Positions 41,262 through 51,017 of a DNA stretch of 64,000 nucleotides are shown here, piece after piece (positions within the stretch are counted from its first letter, which is position 1; every line of letters starts with the position of its first letter). A program made the translations under genes and the position numbers. The notes under the pieces are model-generated. The model saw only the letters and a program-made list of their open reading frames with translations. It searched no databases and was not told the origin of the DNA. This DNA comes from Serratia sp. Ag1 (GTDB lineage: Bacteria; Pseudomonadota; Gammaproteobacteria; Enterobacterales; Enterobacteriaceae), in contig NZ_JQEI01000009.1 of NCBI RefSeq assembly GCF_000743355.1, positions 124,001 to 188,000 on the forward strand, given 5' to 3'.

Positions 41262-41944
41262 AACTCGGCCCTTTTGACGCCCAGTGAATAACGCCGTTCA
41301 AGCCACAGCAGCACGCCATTGGAAACGGTAGTGAAAACCAGATACACGATCCCGGCAACCAGCGCATAGAAGAAGGGTTGATACGTCCCTTTGCCCGCCA
41401 ACTGCGTGGCTTTCACCAGATCGTTCAGACCAAGAATCGACACCAGCGCCGTGGCTTTCAGAATCACCTGCCAGTTATTACCAATACCGGGTAACGCGAA
41501 ACGCATCATCGCCGGGAACAGTATACGGCGGAAAATCTGCCCACTGGACAGCCCGAAAGCCGTTGCCGCCTCGACCTGACCACGCGGGACAGCCATATAG
41601 GCACCACGAAAGGTCTCGGTGAAATAAGCCCCATAGATAAAACCCAGAGTGATAATCCCCGCGCTCAGCGGATCAATATCGATCTGCGAAAACCCGATGA
41701 GTTCAGTGAGGTTGTTCAGAGCAATCTGCAGGCCGTAGAAGATCAGCAACATCAACACCAGATCGGGAACACCGCGAATCAAGGTGGTATATGCGCCAAA
41801 TATCGTTGAGATAACGCGATTTTGTGAAAGTTTGCCACCAGCGCCGATCAAACCAATCATCACCGCCAGCAACACAGAACTGAGAGCCAACTCCAGCGTA
41901 ACCAGAGCACCCTCGAATATCAATTGGGAATAGCCTTGCAGCAT
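41258..41944 (-). CDS. hisQ: histidine transport permease HisQ
   Basis: Inner-membrane permease of 228 residues with the HisM/HisQ core and EAA loop GQVEAATAFGLSSGQIFRRILFPAMMR. It is the first gene of the membrane part of the operon, 100 nt after hisJ. Confidence 0.95.
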   Translation of the reverse strand: MLQGYSQLIFEGALVTLELALSSVLLAVMIGLIGAGGKLSQNRVISTIFGAYTTLIRGVPDLVLMLLIFYGLQIALNNLTELIGFSQIDIDPLSAGIITLGFIYGAYFTETFRGAYMAVPRGQVEAATAFGLSSGQIFRRILFPAMMRFALPGIGNNWQVILKATALVSILGLNDLVKATQLAGKGTYQPFFYALVAGIVYLVFTTVSNGVLLWLERRYSLGVKRAEL

Positions 41945-41993
41945 CTACTTCATCCTGTCGTTATTTGATCCCAAACCACCGCACACCGCTTGA

Positions 41994-42017
41994 ACGGGCC
42001 CGGCAAAGCTGAGCCCG
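41994..42017 (-). other. stem-loop between hisJ and hisQ
   Basis: ACGGGC / GCCCGT arms with a 12-nt loop, 28 nt past the hisJ stop. Such stems in enterobacteria stabilise the upstream hisJ message and lower expression of the membrane genes. There is no T-run, consistent with partial read-through. Confidence 0.5.
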
Positions 42018-42044
42018 TAATAAAAGCAGGGTACAGGACGGGAA

Positions 42045-42827
42045 TTAACCGCCGTAAACGTCAAAATCGAAGTATTTTTTCGCAAATTTGTCGTAAGTAC
42101 CGTCTTTGCGCATTTCAGCCAGTGCTTTATCCAGCGCAGCTTTCAGCTCGGTTTCATCCTTGCGTAACCCCATACCGGTACCCACGCCGAAGAATTTATC
42201 GTCTTTCACCGATTCACCCGCAAAAGCGTAATTCTTGCCCGGAGGCTGTTTCAGGAAGCCATCGCTGCCCGCCACTTCATCCTGGAATGCCGCGTCGATA
42301 CGCCCGGAGGCCAGATCGGCGTACACCAGATCCTGATTCTGATAAGGCACTACCGTGACCCCTTTCGGCTGCCACAGAGCATTCGCATAGGCTTCCTGCG
42401 TCGTTCCCTGCAATACCCCCACGCTCTTACCCTTCAAGGATTCAACCGTTGGCAACAGTGACGAACCTTTCGGCGCGATCAGGCGGGAGTTGGCAGCAAA
42501 CAGTTTGTCGGTAAAGGCAATTTCCTGCTGGCGTTTCTCGGTAATGGAAAGAGAAGAGATAATGGCGTCAATTTTCTTCGCCTTGAGGGAAGGGATCAGC
42601 GCATCAAAGTCGCTTTCGACAAAAACACATTGGGTATTTATACGTTTGCATAACTCTTTGGCCAGATCGATGTCAAAACCGACCAGTTCCCCTTGAGCGT
42701 TTTTGGACTCGAATGGTGCATAGGTTGGATCAGTGCCCACTTTCAGCGTTGACGGTATGGCAGCAAATGCGCTGCCGATTGCACTTAAGGCCAAAACTAA
42801 AGGAAGAATGAGAACCCGCTTTTTCAT
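42045..42827 (-). CDS. hisJ: periplasmic histidine-binding protein HisJ (LAO/ArgT-like)
   Basis: Solute-binding protein of 260 residues, family 3. A signal peptide ([22 protein letters not shown]) precedes [34 protein letters not shown]. It delivers basic amino acids to HisQMP. Some positions ([23 protein letters not shown]) resemble ArgT rather than HisJ. In E. coli both genes lie here, but only one copy is present, so it may serve both roles. Confidence 0.92.
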   Translation of the reverse strand: MKKRVLILPLVLALSAIGSAFAAIPSTLKVGTDPTYAPFESKNAQGELVGFDIDLAKELCKRINTQCVFVESDFDALIPSLKAKKIDAIISSLSITEKRQQEIAFTDKLFAANSRLIAPKGSSLLPTVESLKGKSVGVLQGTTQEAYANALWQPKGVTVVPYQNQDLVYADLASGRIDAAFQDEVAGSDGFLKQPPGKNYAFAGESVKDDKFFGVGTGMGLRKDETELKAALDKALAEMRKDGTYDKFAKKYFDFDVYGG

Positions 42828-43133
42828 ATAGTACCCTCAAATTGATTTTCTGATGCCGCTACAGGCTTTAGACTGCGTTCCACCAAAATCAATTTGCAGT
42901 AATCGTGCCACATCGGTTGTTACAAGCCGGAGGGAACGACTCCGGCCTGTTGAAAACTGTTTCATGGAACGATAACCGCAAAAATTGATCGGCCAGGGAA
43001 GACTGCGTTATGAGTAACCCGCATAAACCTCCCCCTGAAACAGTGATCGTAGTCGAGCAGGATCATTATGGTGCATACTTCGCACTAAATCAGTGCTGAG
43101 TTGCACAAATGTATTAAATTAGAAGCAAAATTG
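42828..43133 (-). promoter_or_regulatory. hisJ upstream region
   Basis: A 306-bp spacer between hisJ and ubiX. It contains a perfect 11-bp inverted repeat, AAATTGATTTT (42839-42849) and AAAATCAATTT (42885-42895), separated by 35 bp. The near half lies 11 bp from the hisJ start codon. No coding frame is seen. Confidence 0.5.
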
Positions 43134-43706
43134 TTAATTTCCGCCCTGCCAACGCGTAAATAAATCTTGTGGCAGCTCAATGCCAAACTGATCCACGACC
43201 CGGTTAACCGTTTGATCAATAATGTCTTCAACGCTCTGCGGATGGTGATAGAAAGCAGGCACTGGCGGCATAATCACCGCGCCCATTTCTGCCGCCTGCG
43301 TCATCAGGCGCAAATGCCCAAGGTGCAAGGGCGTTTCACGCACGCATAACACCAAAGGGCGACGTTCTTTTAATACCACATCGGCAGCTCGCGTCAGCAA
43401 ACCATCACTGTAACTGTTGACAATACCGGATAAGGTTTTGATTGAGCAAGGTAAAATTACCATTCCCAGCGTTTTGAAAGAGCCGGAAGAGATCGTTGCG
43501 GCAATATCACGTACATCATGCACCACATCAGCCAACGCCTGCACATCGCGCAAGTTCAGCGAAGTTTCCAGCGCCAGTGTCTGCCGCGCGGCCTGACTCA
43601 TCACCAGATGGCTTTCCACACCTTCGACGCCACGTAATACCTGTAACAAACGCACGCCGTAGATTGCGCCGCTGGCGCCGGAAATACCAACAATGAGTTT
43701 TTTCAT
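43134..43706 (-). CDS. ubiX: UbiX flavin prenyltransferase
   Basis: Makes the prenylated FMN cofactor of UbiD decarboxylase, used in ubiquinone synthesis. 190 residues from ATG 43706 with the flavin-binding GISGASGAIYGVRLL, the CSIKTLSGI segment, and RPLVLCVRETPLHLGHLR. GAGG lies 8 nt before the chosen start; the frame is open 41 codons upstream but that part is unlike UbiX. Confidence 0.95.
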   Translation of the reverse strand: MKKLIVGISGASGAIYGVRLLQVLRGVEGVESHLVMSQAARQTLALETSLNLRDVQALADVVHDVRDIAATISSGSFKTLGMVILPCSIKTLSGIVNSYSDGLLTRAADVVLKERRPLVLCVRETPLHLGHLRLMTQAAEMGAVIMPPVPAFYHHPQSVEDIIDQTVNRVVDQFGIELPQDLFTRWQGGN

Positions 43707-43802
43707 GAAATGGGCCTCTGCGGGGTGTCTGGTTAGAATAGTCGAATCAGCGCAGACTTTGCAGCAACCATAGACGATTAGCAAGCTGAGGGAGTTAAGG
43801 TA

Positions 43803-43836
43803 TGCACCGCAACGGACGCGGCGGTGCACCTTTTTG
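43803..43836. terminator. hairpin past purF
   Basis: An 8-bp stem TGCACCGC / GCGGTGCA, 23 nt beyond the purF stop. TTTTT follows only on the plus strand, so for purF (minus) it is probably a 3'-end stabilising stem. The plus-direction T-run has no obvious gene upstream. Confidence 0.4.
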
Positions 43837-43858
43837 GCCAGGAACTCTGCGGGTAACC

Positions 43859-45376
43859 TTAGCCTTCGTTATGCATTTCCAGATTTTCTGCTTCCGTTTG
43901 CCCGCGCAACGCTTTGGCATCGTCATTGCGCAGCGCTTCCAGATATTCCAGATAGCTCTGGTCAACGTCTTTGGTCACGTAAATGCCGTTGAACACCGAG
44001 CATTCAAACTGGGTAATGTCCGGGTTCTCTTCACGTACCGCTTCGATCAGATCGTCCAGATTCTGGAAGATCAGGCCATCGGCACCAATCAGCTGACGGA
44101 TTTCATCCACTTCACGCCCGTGGGCGATCAGCTCGGTGGCACTCGGCATATCAATACCGTAAACGTTCGGGAAGCGGATTTCTGGCGCGGCAGAAGCCAG
44201 ATAAACACGTTTAGCCCCAGCATCACGCGCCATCTCAACGATCTGCTCCGAGGTGGTGCCACGCACAATGGAGTCATCCACCAGCAACACATTCTTGTCA
44301 CGGAACTCGGCGCGGTTAGCATTCAGCTTGCGGCGCACCGACTGGCGACGCGCCTGCTGGCCCGGCATGATGAACGTGCGGCCAACATAGCGGTTTTTCA
44401 CAAAACCCTGGCGGTACGGTTTATCCAGAATACGCGCAATTTCCAACGCGATATCGCAGGAAGTTTCCGGGATCGGAATCACCACGTCGATATCCAGATC
44501 TTCCCATTCGCGGGCAATCTTTTCACCCAGCTTCTGCCCCATGCGCACACGGGCGCTGTAGACGGAAATTTTATCCATAAAGGAGTCAGGACGGGCAAAG
44601 TAGACATACTCGAATAAGCATGGGTTGGTTTTTGGGTTCTCTGCACACTGGCGGGTGAACAGTTGGCCTTTTTCGGTGATATAAACGGCTTCACCCGGCG
44701 CAACGTCCCGCAAGAATTCAAAGCCCAGCGTATCCAGCGCAACGCTCTCAGATGCCACCATGTACTCACAGCGGTTGTCTTCCAGCTCACGCTTGCCGAT
44801 CACCAACGGGCGAATGCCGTTCGGATCGCGGAACGCCACCAGACCATGGCCGATAATCATCGCCACACAGGCATAGGCACCGCGCAGTTGCTGATGCATC
44901 GCCGCCACTGCGGTGAAGATATTTTCGGGTTCCAGCGGATAGTGCTGGAAACGGTCAAGCTCAGTAGCCAGCACGTTCAGCAGAATCTCGGAATCAGACG
45001 TGGTGTTGACATGACGACGGCCACTTTCAAACAACTTCTGGCGCAGTTCATGGGCGTTGGTCAGGTTACCGTTGTGGGCCAACGTAATGCCAAACGGTGA
45101 GTTGACGTAGAAAGGTTGAGCCTCTGAAGCACTGGAGCTGCCTGCAGTCGGGTAACGCACGTGGCCGATCCCCATATTGCCCTGCAAGCGTTGCATATGC
45201 CGTGCTTCAAACACATCTTTCACCAACCCGTTAGCCTTACGCAAACGGAACCCGTTATGGGCATCAATGGTGACGATGCCTGCGGCATCTTGTCCACGGT
45301 GCTGAAGCACCGTCAACGCATCATAAATCGACTGGTTTACCGGCATAAAACCGGCGATACCGACAATACCGCACAT
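43859..45376 (-). CDS. purF: amidophosphoribosyltransferase
   Basis: First committed enzyme of purine synthesis, converting PRPP and glutamine to phosphoribosylamine; 505 residues. The catalytic Cys2 is next to the initiating Met ([10 protein letters not shown]), and the glutaminase domain runs to about 235. The PRPP-binding motif [18 protein letters not shown] is at about residue 365. It lies 21 nt after cvpA, under a PurR box. Confidence 0.97.
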   Translation of the reverse strand: MCGIVGIAGFMPVNQSIYDALTVLQHRGQDAAGIVTIDAHNGFRLRKANGLVKDVFEARHMQRLQGNMGIGHVRYPTAGSSSASEAQPFYVNSPFGITLAHNGNLTNAHELRQKLFESGRRHVNTTSDSEILLNVLATELDRFQHYPLEPENIFTAVAAMHQQLRGAYACVAMIIGHGLVAFRDPNGIRPLVIGKRELEDNRCEYMVASESVALDTLGFEFLRDVAPGEAVYITEKGQLFTRQCAENPKTNPCLFEYVYFARPDSFMDKISVYSARVRMGQKLGEKIAREWEDLDIDVVIPIPETSCDIALEIARILDKPYRQGFVKNRYVGRTFIMPGQQARRQSVRRKLNANRAEFRDKNVLLVDDSIVRGTTSEQIVEMARDAGAKRVYLASAAPEIRFPNVYGIDMPSATELIAHGREVDEIRQLIGADGLIFQNLDDLIEAVREENPDITQFECSVFNGIYVTKDVDQSYLEYLEALRNDDAKALRGQTEAENLEMHNEG

Positions 45377-45397
45377 GTTGTTTTTTCCTCTAAGCCG

Positions 45398-45898
45398 CTA
45401 CTGCCCCGGTAAATGGGACGGTAAGAAACTCGACGTGCTCTGCAGGTAGTCAAAGAACCACCTGATGATATAGCTGAACTGGGGAATAAGCTGCGACTGT
45501 TTCCAGTCCGCACTTTGCGACAGGGTAGTAAAGGTATCCAGAAAAAACAGTATCGCCGCCACGATCAACACGCCGCGCAGTGCGCCAAAGCACACGCCCA
45601 GCACCCGATCGGTGCCCGACAACCCGGTTTTCTCTACCAGTGAACCAATCACATAGTTAACGATAGCGCCTACAATCAACGTTGCGATAAACAAAATGGC
45701 AATCGCAATGCCGTTCCGAACCAGCTCATCTTCAAAACGTGTGAAATAGGCTGCAAGGTAAGGATAGAAATGGCTGGCAACAAAGAACGCACATCCCCAT
45801 GTCACCAGTGACAAAGCTTCACGCACAAAACCGCGGATCAGGCTCACCAGAGCCGAAAATCCAATCAACGCTAAAATGACGTAATCAATCCAGACCAT
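45398..45898 (-). CDS. cvpA: CvpA membrane protein
   Basis: Inner-membrane protein of 166 residues with four helices (VWIDYVILALIGFSALVSLIRGF, then GIAIAILFIATLIVGAIVNYVIG). It is needed for colicin V production in E. coli; its primary role is unknown. ATG 45898 has GGA 6 nt upstream. It forms an operon with purF. Confidence 0.95.
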   Translation of the reverse strand: MVWIDYVILALIGFSALVSLIRGFVREALSLVTWGCAFFVASHFYPYLAAYFTRFEDELVRNGIAIAILFIATLIVGAIVNYVIGSLVEKTGLSGTDRVLGVCFGALRGVLIVAAILFFLDTFTTLSQSADWKQSQLIPQFSYIIRWFFDYLQSTSSFLPSHLPGQ

Positions 45899-46022
45899 GA
45901 CCATTCCAATAATGAATCGCCCCTTGCACTCCCTTTACCTTCACGCTGCATCGGCGTTGAATGCCCTGATACAGCTCGAATGCTATCGGGTATGACCAAT
46001 TCGCGGCGAATTCTAACAGAAA

Positions 46023-46038
46023 AAGAAAACGTTTGCGT
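46023..46038 (-). promoter_or_regulatory. PurR operator for cvpA-purF
   Basis: AAGAAAACGTTTGCGT matches 14 of 16 positions of the PurR palindrome ACGCAAACGTTTGCGT, with an intact AAACGTTT core. It lies about 125 nt upstream of cvpA. Confidence 0.8.
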
Positions 46039-46060
46039 AGAGGATTTCCCACCACGTAAC

Positions 46061-46097
46061 AAATAAAAAACGGCGATAAAAAATTTCTTAATCGCCG
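46061..46097 (-). terminator. rho-independent terminator of dedD
   Basis: Stem CGGCGAT / ATCGCCG with an A/T loop, followed on the minus strand by six T (46065-46070). It lies 90 nt past the dedD stop and before the PurR box. Confidence 0.75.
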
Positions 46098-46186
46098 CAC
46101 CCACATAGCTTGTTTGGCCCTTGCAAGGCACACTTTCACTGACGTTTCTACCGCTCCTCCGCCAAAGAGGAAAGAGCGGGAATCTA

Positions 46187-46927
46187 TCAACGCGCGCTAT
46201 ACGCTTTCACCTGCCCGCTCAAGCCACTGATGCCATTCAGTGCTGGCAGCGCCGCCTGCAGCTTCTGCTTCGACGCATCTGGCCCGACGAAGATCCGGGT
46301 AATCTCCCCTGGTACTGGCGTTGAAGGCACGGTGTAAGCCCGGTAACCCGACAAACGCAGCGATGCGACGATCTCATTAACCTTGGCGGCGTTTTTCAGT
46401 GCCCCCAGTTGCACCACATAGGCCTGCCCTACCGGCGCTTTTTCTTCAATTGCCGGTTTAGGCTCAACCTTGGGTGGCGGTTGGGGAACCGGTTTCGGCT
46501 TCACTTCTGCTGGTTTGGTTTCTACCGGTTTAACCTCTACCGGCTTCGGCTTGGGTGGCTGCACCGGCTTGGTTTCGAGCGGCCTGGTTTCGGTCGGTTT
46601 AACGTCGAGCGGTGGAGCCGTCTCCTGAACCGGTTGCGCTTGCTGCTGCCCTCTCTGATTCACCGCCTGTTGGGCTGCGGCCTCGGTCGCAGCCTGTTGC
46701 TCCACCAACGCACCCGCCCCTTCCGGCGGTTGCGCTGGCAACGGCTGACTCACTGGCGGTATCGCATCGGCTTCATGCGCATCACCCGGTTTCGGCACCA
46801 GAGGAATGGCTGCAAAGTCATCCTCATAATGCCTCTTCTTCCCGTCCAGCAAACCCGGCAAAATGATGACGCCCAGAGCAACCAGAATCACGGTGCCCAC
46901 CAATCGGTTCTGAAATTTACTTGCCAC
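46187..46927 (-). CDS. dedD: cell-division SPOR-domain protein DedD
   Basis: Inner-membrane anchored, periplasmic protein of 246 residues that localises to the septum. An N-terminal transmembrane helix (NRLVGTVILVALGVIILPGLL) is followed by a Pro/Lys-rich linker (about 60-165) with repeated KPVE/KPTE units. A SPOR peptidoglycan-binding domain (about 170-246, AYVVQLGALKNAAKVNEIV) ends the protein. It abuts folC. Confidence 0.94.
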   Translation of the reverse strand: MASKFQNRLVGTVILVALGVIILPGLLDGKKRHYEDDFAAIPLVPKPGDAHEADAIPPVSQPLPAQPPEGAGALVEQQAATEAAAQQAVNQRGQQQAQPVQETAPPLDVKPTETRPLETKPVQPPKPKPVEVKPVETKPAEVKPKPVPQPPPKVEPKPAIEEKAPVGQAYVVQLGALKNAAKVNEIVASLRLSGYRAYTVPSTPVPGEITRIFVGPDASKQKLQAALPALNGISGLSGQVKAYSAR

Positions 46928-48202
46928 TCACACTCCCCGCATCTCGTCTAACGTTGCCATCACCTGGGCAACGGTGTGGAACGAGCCGCAGACGATCACA
47001 ATGTCCTGAATATCTGCATCCTGCATCGCCTGACGCCAGGCAATGTCGACATGGGTAAACAGCTGTGGTTCCGTTAAGTGCTGTGCCAACTGCTCAGCGC
47101 TGGCACCACGCGGGCCTTCAAGCGGTGCGCAATACCAGACATCGATCTGCTCACTCAGGCAAGCCAGCGTACCGGCAATATCTTTATCTGACAGCATCCC
47201 CACCACGGCCCGCACTTTGCCGCCGTTGCGCGGCAATTTCGCCAATTGCCCAGCCAGATAGGCTGCCGCATGCGGGTTATGCGCAACATCCAGAATCAAC
47301 AACGGATCGCGCTGAACAACCTGGAAACGCCCTGGCAACATCGCCTGCTGCAAGCCAGCAAAAATCGCTTTCTCATCGATCTCAAGCGCAGAATAGTGTA
47401 ATGCCGCCAACGCGGTGGCCGCATTGGCCAGAGGGACATGCGGCATCGGCAGATTGGTCAGTTTGGTGCCACACCCTTCCCATTGCCAGCGTTCACCCTG
47501 CTCGCTGAAGCTCCAGGCATCGTCACGGCGATACAACAGAGCCCCGAGATTGTCTGCCACTTGCTGAATGCTATGCGGCATATCTGGCTCACCGACGATC
47601 GCCGGTTTGCCACTGCGGAAAATCCCCGCCTTCTCACGGCCAATGCTCTCACGATCGTTACCCAACCAATCGGTATGATCCAACGCGATGCTGGTCACTA
47701 CCGCTACGCTCGGGTTGACGATATTGGTTGCATCCAGGCGCCCGCCCAATCCGACTTCCAGAATCACCACATCAAGCTTGGCCTGTTTGAACAGTTGCAA
47801 CGCTGACAGCGTGCCGAATTCGAAATAAGTGAGAGAGGTTTCACCGCGCCCGGCCTCAATAACAGCCAATGAACGGCTGTGCTCCGCTTCGCTCAGTTCT
47901 TCACCCTGCACGCGCACCCGTTCGGTATAGCGCACCAGATGCGGGGAACTGTAGACACCAACGCGCAATCCGGCGGCCAACAGAATGGCTTCCAACGTGC
48001 GGCAGGTGGTGCCTTTGCCGTTAGTACCGGCAACGGTAAATACCGTGGGAGCTGGGGTGAGCAAATCAAGATGTGTCGCAACGCGCTGCACGCGCTCCAG
48101 GCCGAGTTCGATCGCCTGGCTGTGCAAACGTTCCAGATAATAAAGCCACGAGCTCAATGGCGACGTGGCTTGGGGAATAGAGTGGTTTTGCATGGGTTCC
48201 AT
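46928..48202 (-). CDS. folC: folylpolyglutamate/dihydrofolate synthase FolC
   Basis: Bifunctional Mur-ligase-like enzyme of 424 residues. It makes dihydrofolate and adds glutamates to folates. The P-loop is FTVAGTNGKGTTCRTLEAI, followed by YSSPHLVRYTERVRVQG; LDVAHNPHAAAYLA is in the C-terminal domain. ATG 48202 is chosen for length, but ATG 48193 or a frame open to 48241 are possible. The ribosome site is not clear. It is directly upstream of dedD and downstream of accD. Confidence 0.95.
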   Translation of the reverse strand: MEPMQNHSIPQATSPLSSWLYYLERLHSQAIELGLERVQRVATHLDLLTPAPTVFTVAGTNGKGTTCRTLEAILLAAGLRVGVYSSPHLVRYTERVRVQGEELSEAEHSRSLAVIEAGRGETSLTYFEFGTLSALQLFKQAKLDVVILEVGLGGRLDATNIVNPSVAVVTSIALDHTDWLGNDRESIGREKAGIFRSGKPAIVGEPDMPHSIQQVADNLGALLYRRDDAWSFSEQGERWQWEGCGTKLTNLPMPHVPLANAATALAALHYSALEIDEKAIFAGLQQAMLPGRFQVVQRDPLLILDVAHNPHAAAYLAGQLAKLPRNGGKVRAVVGMLSDKDIAGTLACLSEQIDVWYCAPLEGPRGASAEQLAQHLTEPQLFTHVDIAWRQAMQDADIQDIVIVCGSFHTVAQVMATLDEMRGV

Positions 48203-48272
48203 CGCTTCATATACCCGTAAGGCGACGCTTTGCGTTTTCAACCGCGCTTAGCCACAAGATGGCGATTGAAAT

Positions 48273-48298
48273 ACCGTACCGGCGGTTGCCAGTACGGT
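48273..48298 (-). terminator. possible accD terminator/hairpin
   Basis: ACCGTAC / GTACGGT arms 15 nt past the accD stop. ATTTC follows on the minus strand, a weak T tail, so read-through into folC is likely. Confidence 0.4.
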
Positions 48299-48312
48299 CG
48301 CTCATTTGCAGA

Positions 48313-49221
48313 TCAGGCATCCGCCTGATTTTCTTGCACGGTAACCGGTGCTACATCATCGAACTGCGGCTGCGGCTGGTTGGTCAGCTTGGAAAGAATG
48401 CTTGCCAATGTCTGACGCATCACCGGGCGGCGCACGATCATATCGATAGCCCCTTTCTCGATCAGGAACTCACTGCGCTGGAAGCCCGGCGGCAGTTTTT
48501 CACGTACGGTCTGCTCGATAACCCGTGGGCCCGCAAAGCCGATCAACGCTTTCGGCTCGGCGATATTGATATCACCCAGCATCGCCAAACTGGCGGAAAC
48601 ACCACCCATGGTGGGATCGGTCAGTACAGAGATGTACGGCAGGCCGCGCTCCTGCAGTTTGGCCAATGCCGCGCTGGTTTTCGCCATCTGCATCAGCGAC
48701 ATCAACGCTTCCTGCATACGCGCGCCGCCGCTGGCAGAGAAGCAGACCAGCGGGCAGTTGTCTTCCAGCGCCTGCTCAACCGCACGCACAAAGCGCGCAC
48801 CGACGACCGAAGACATCGAACCGCCAATAAAGGCAAACTCGAAGGAGGCGGCGACCACCGGCATCCCGTACAGCGTGCCTTTCATCACTACCAGCGCGTC
48901 TTTCTCGCCAGTTGCTTTCTGTGCAGCCACCAGGCGGTCTTTGTATTTCTTGGAGTCCTTGAACTTCAGAGCGTCTTTCGGCTCCAGATCGCTGCCCAAC
49001 TCCACTTCACTGCCTTCATCCAGCAGGGTATGCAAACGCATACGCGCCGACATACGCATGTGGTGATCGCACTTAGGGCAAACTTCAAGATTGCGCTCCA
49101 GCTCGGCACGATAGAGAACCTGGCCGCAGCTGTCGCATTTGGTCCAAACCCCTTCGGGAATGCTCACCTTGCGGGTTTGTGTAATATTGCTCTTGTTAAG
49201 AATTCGTTCAATCCAGCTCAT
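48313..49221 (-). CDS. accD: acetyl-CoA carboxylase carboxyltransferase beta subunit
   Basis: Subunit of the carboxyltransferase that transfers carboxyl from biotin to acetyl-CoA. In 302 residues it has an N-terminal zinc ribbon ([23 protein letters not shown]), then [21 protein letters not shown] and [12 protein letters not shown] of the crotonase fold. ATG 49221 has AAAGG 6 nt upstream; longer in-frame starts lack family similarity. Confidence 0.96.
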   Translation of the reverse strand: MSWIERILNKSNITQTRKVSIPEGVWTKCDSCGQVLYRAELERNLEVCPKCDHHMRMSARMRLHTLLDEGSEVELGSDLEPKDALKFKDSKKYKDRLVAAQKATGEKDALVVMKGTLYGMPVVAASFEFAFIGGSMSSVVGARFVRAVEQALEDNCPLVCFSASGGARMQEALMSLMQMAKTSAALAKLQERGLPYISVLTDPTMGGVSASLAMLGDINIAEPKALIGFAGPRVIEQTVREKLPPGFQRSEFLIEKGAIDMIVRRPVMRQTLASILSKLTNQPQPQFDDVAPVTVQENQADA

Positions 49222-49452
49222 CGATGACCTTTCTGTTTGAACCTGGCAGATGCCAGTCCGCTGTTCATGCTGTAACAATCCCCCTGAAAACAGACCCAAT
49301 GAAAAGCCCCCGAACAAGCACGTTCCACATGCTGCCGAGGCACTGATTTCAAGGTTGTTCGCAGGAACAGACCATAAATGTCGCTCATTAAACCATATCG
49401 GCCCGGTCCTGTGGATAAAAAACTGGTCGAACCGATAGGTTAAGCGCTGTTT

Positions 49453-50115
49453 TTACTGTTTTTGCTGGCGGGCAGCCGCACGCTTGTGACGCCAGATCTC
49501 AATAATGCCCGGCAGAATTGAAACAAAGATGATCCCAACGATCAACAATTTCAAGTTTTCCTGCACGATAGGCAGGTCGCCAAAAAGGTAACCAGCATAA
49601 GTGAACAGCAGCACCCAAAGTAGCGCCCCAATCACGTTATACGCTGCAAAATGACGATAGGACATATGCCCCATACCGGCAACGAACGGCGCGAATGTCC
49701 GCACGATCGGCACAAATCGCGCCAGAATAATGGTTTTACCCCCATGTTTTTCATAAAACTGATGGGTTCTATCCAGATAGCTGCGGCGGAAAATTTTTGA
49801 ATCCGGGTTGCTGAACAGCTTCTCGCCAAACAACCGGCCAATCGTATAGTTGACGGCATCGCCGATCACTGCCGCGATCACCATCAGTGCAACCATAGTA
49901 TGTACGTTAAGATCGTTAGACGGCAACGCGGCCAGCGCACCGGCAACAAACAGCAGGGAATCACCCGGCAGGAACGGCGTCACCACCAGCCCGGTTTCAC
50001 AAAACAGGATCAGGAACAGAATGGCGTAAACCCACACACCATATTGCGCTACCAGCTCCGCCAAATGCACGTCAATATGCAGAATGAAATCAATGATAAA
50101 CTTAATGATATCCAT
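49453..50115 (-). CDS. dedA: DedA family inner-membrane protein
   Basis: DedA/SNARE-associated (VTT) family protein of 220 residues. The family maintains membrane lipid distribution and has been linked to undecaprenyl phosphate recycling. Visible are [24 protein letters not shown] and [27 protein letters not shown] with the conserved Arg and Pro. A positively charged C-tail is present. It is the dedA beside accD as in E. coli. Confidence 0.93.
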   Translation of the reverse strand: MDIIKFIIDFILHIDVHLAELVAQYGVWVYAILFLILFCETGLVVTPFLPGDSLLFVAGALAALPSNDLNVHTMVALMVIAAVIGDAVNYTIGRLFGEKLFSNPDSKIFRRSYLDRTHQFYEKHGGKTIILARFVPIVRTFAPFVAGMGHMSYRHFAAYNVIGALLWVLLFTYAGYLFGDLPIVQENLKLLIVGIIFVSILPGIIEIWRHKRAAARQQKQ

Positions 50116-50195
50116 AAATTCTCTCGTCTAACCGAATGTCTCTAACGCTCGGTGCCTACATCAGTCAACAACGCATTAATCTGCCATCAGGCGGT

Positions 50196-51017
50196 TTAAT
50201 CGTCAGCTAAAAACAGCGGCCCCATCGGAGGCCGGGGTAAAGCAAACTGCTCAGGATAGTCAACGGCTACCAGATATAGCCCCTCAGCCCGCGCCGTGGC
50301 CGCCGCCAGATTGCGATCTTTCAGCGCCAACAGTTCAGCCATCCAGTTCTCGTCCTGATTACCGCAGCCAATCTCCATCAGGCTGCCCACAATATTGCGC
50401 ACCATATGGTGGACAAAGGCATTCGCTTTGATATCTACCACAATATATTCGCCGTAACGCGTTACTTTAACCTGTTTTACGTTACGCCACGGGGTACGCG
50501 ATTGGCACTGCACGGCGCGGAACGAGGTAAAGTCGTTCTCACCCAGCAACGCCTGAGCCGCACGATGCATACGCTTGGCATCCAGCGGATGGTAAAAATG
50601 GGTAACGCCCTGCTGCAACACCGCTGGGCGATAACGATGGTTAAAAATGATGTAACGGTAACGGCGGGCAGTAGCGCTGAAACGCGCATGAAAATCGCTG
50701 CTGACCTCTTTGACCCAACGCACGGCGATATCCGGCGGCAGATGGCTGTTGACCCCCATGGTCCAGGCAGCCTCCTTACGGTGCGCAGCGGTTTCAAAAT
50801 GCACCACCTGGCCGGTTGCATGCACCCCGGCATCGGTACGCCCGGCGCAGAACACACCGATCGGCGCATCCGCGACCTTGCTCAATGCCTTTTCCAGACA
50901 AGCCTGCACGCTAGCCACTTCCTGCTGACGTTGCCAGCCGTAATAACGGCTGCCGTCATACTCAATCCCCAACGCAATCTTCAGCATTGACGGAGTTGAT
51001 GATTCCACTTCAAGCAT
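50196..51017 (-). CDS. truA: tRNA pseudouridine(38-40) synthase TruA
   Basis: Isomerises uridines 38-40 in the anticodon stem. In 273 residues the catalytic Asp62 is in [18 protein letters not shown], and the [21 protein letters not shown] helix binds tRNA. The start overlaps the usg stop as ATGA, supporting M1 rather than the Met ten codons later. Confidence 0.95.
   Translation of the reverse strand: MLEVESSTPSMLKIALGIEYDGSRYYGWQRQQEVASVQACLEKALSKVADAPIGVFCAGRTDAGVHATGQVVHFETAAHRKEAAWTMGVNSHLPPDIAVRWVKEVSSDFHARFSATARRYRYIIFNHRYRPAVLQQGVTHFYHPLDAKRMHRAAQALLGENDFTSFRAVQCQSRTPWRNVKQVKVTRYGEYIVVDIKANAFVHHMVRNIVGSLMEIGCGNQDENWMAELLALKDRNLAAATARAEGLYLVAVDYPEQFALPRPPMGPLFLADD

Noticed and set aside
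45955-46000. ERIC-like end (CTCGAATGCTATCGGGTAT) before cvpA
   Set aside because: Only about 19 bp resemble a repeat end and the match is poorer than at the other sites. Not called.
46465-46620. Short tandem repeats inside dedD as a possible CRISPR or satellite
   Set aside because: Imperfect, in-frame KPVE/KPTE coding repeats of the linker of a known SPOR protein; no spacers.
46409-46951. 180-codon plus-strand frame opposite dedD
   Set aside because: Arises from the Pro/Lys repeat linker of dedD read backwards, giving Arg/Leu/Gly/Phe-rich sequence.
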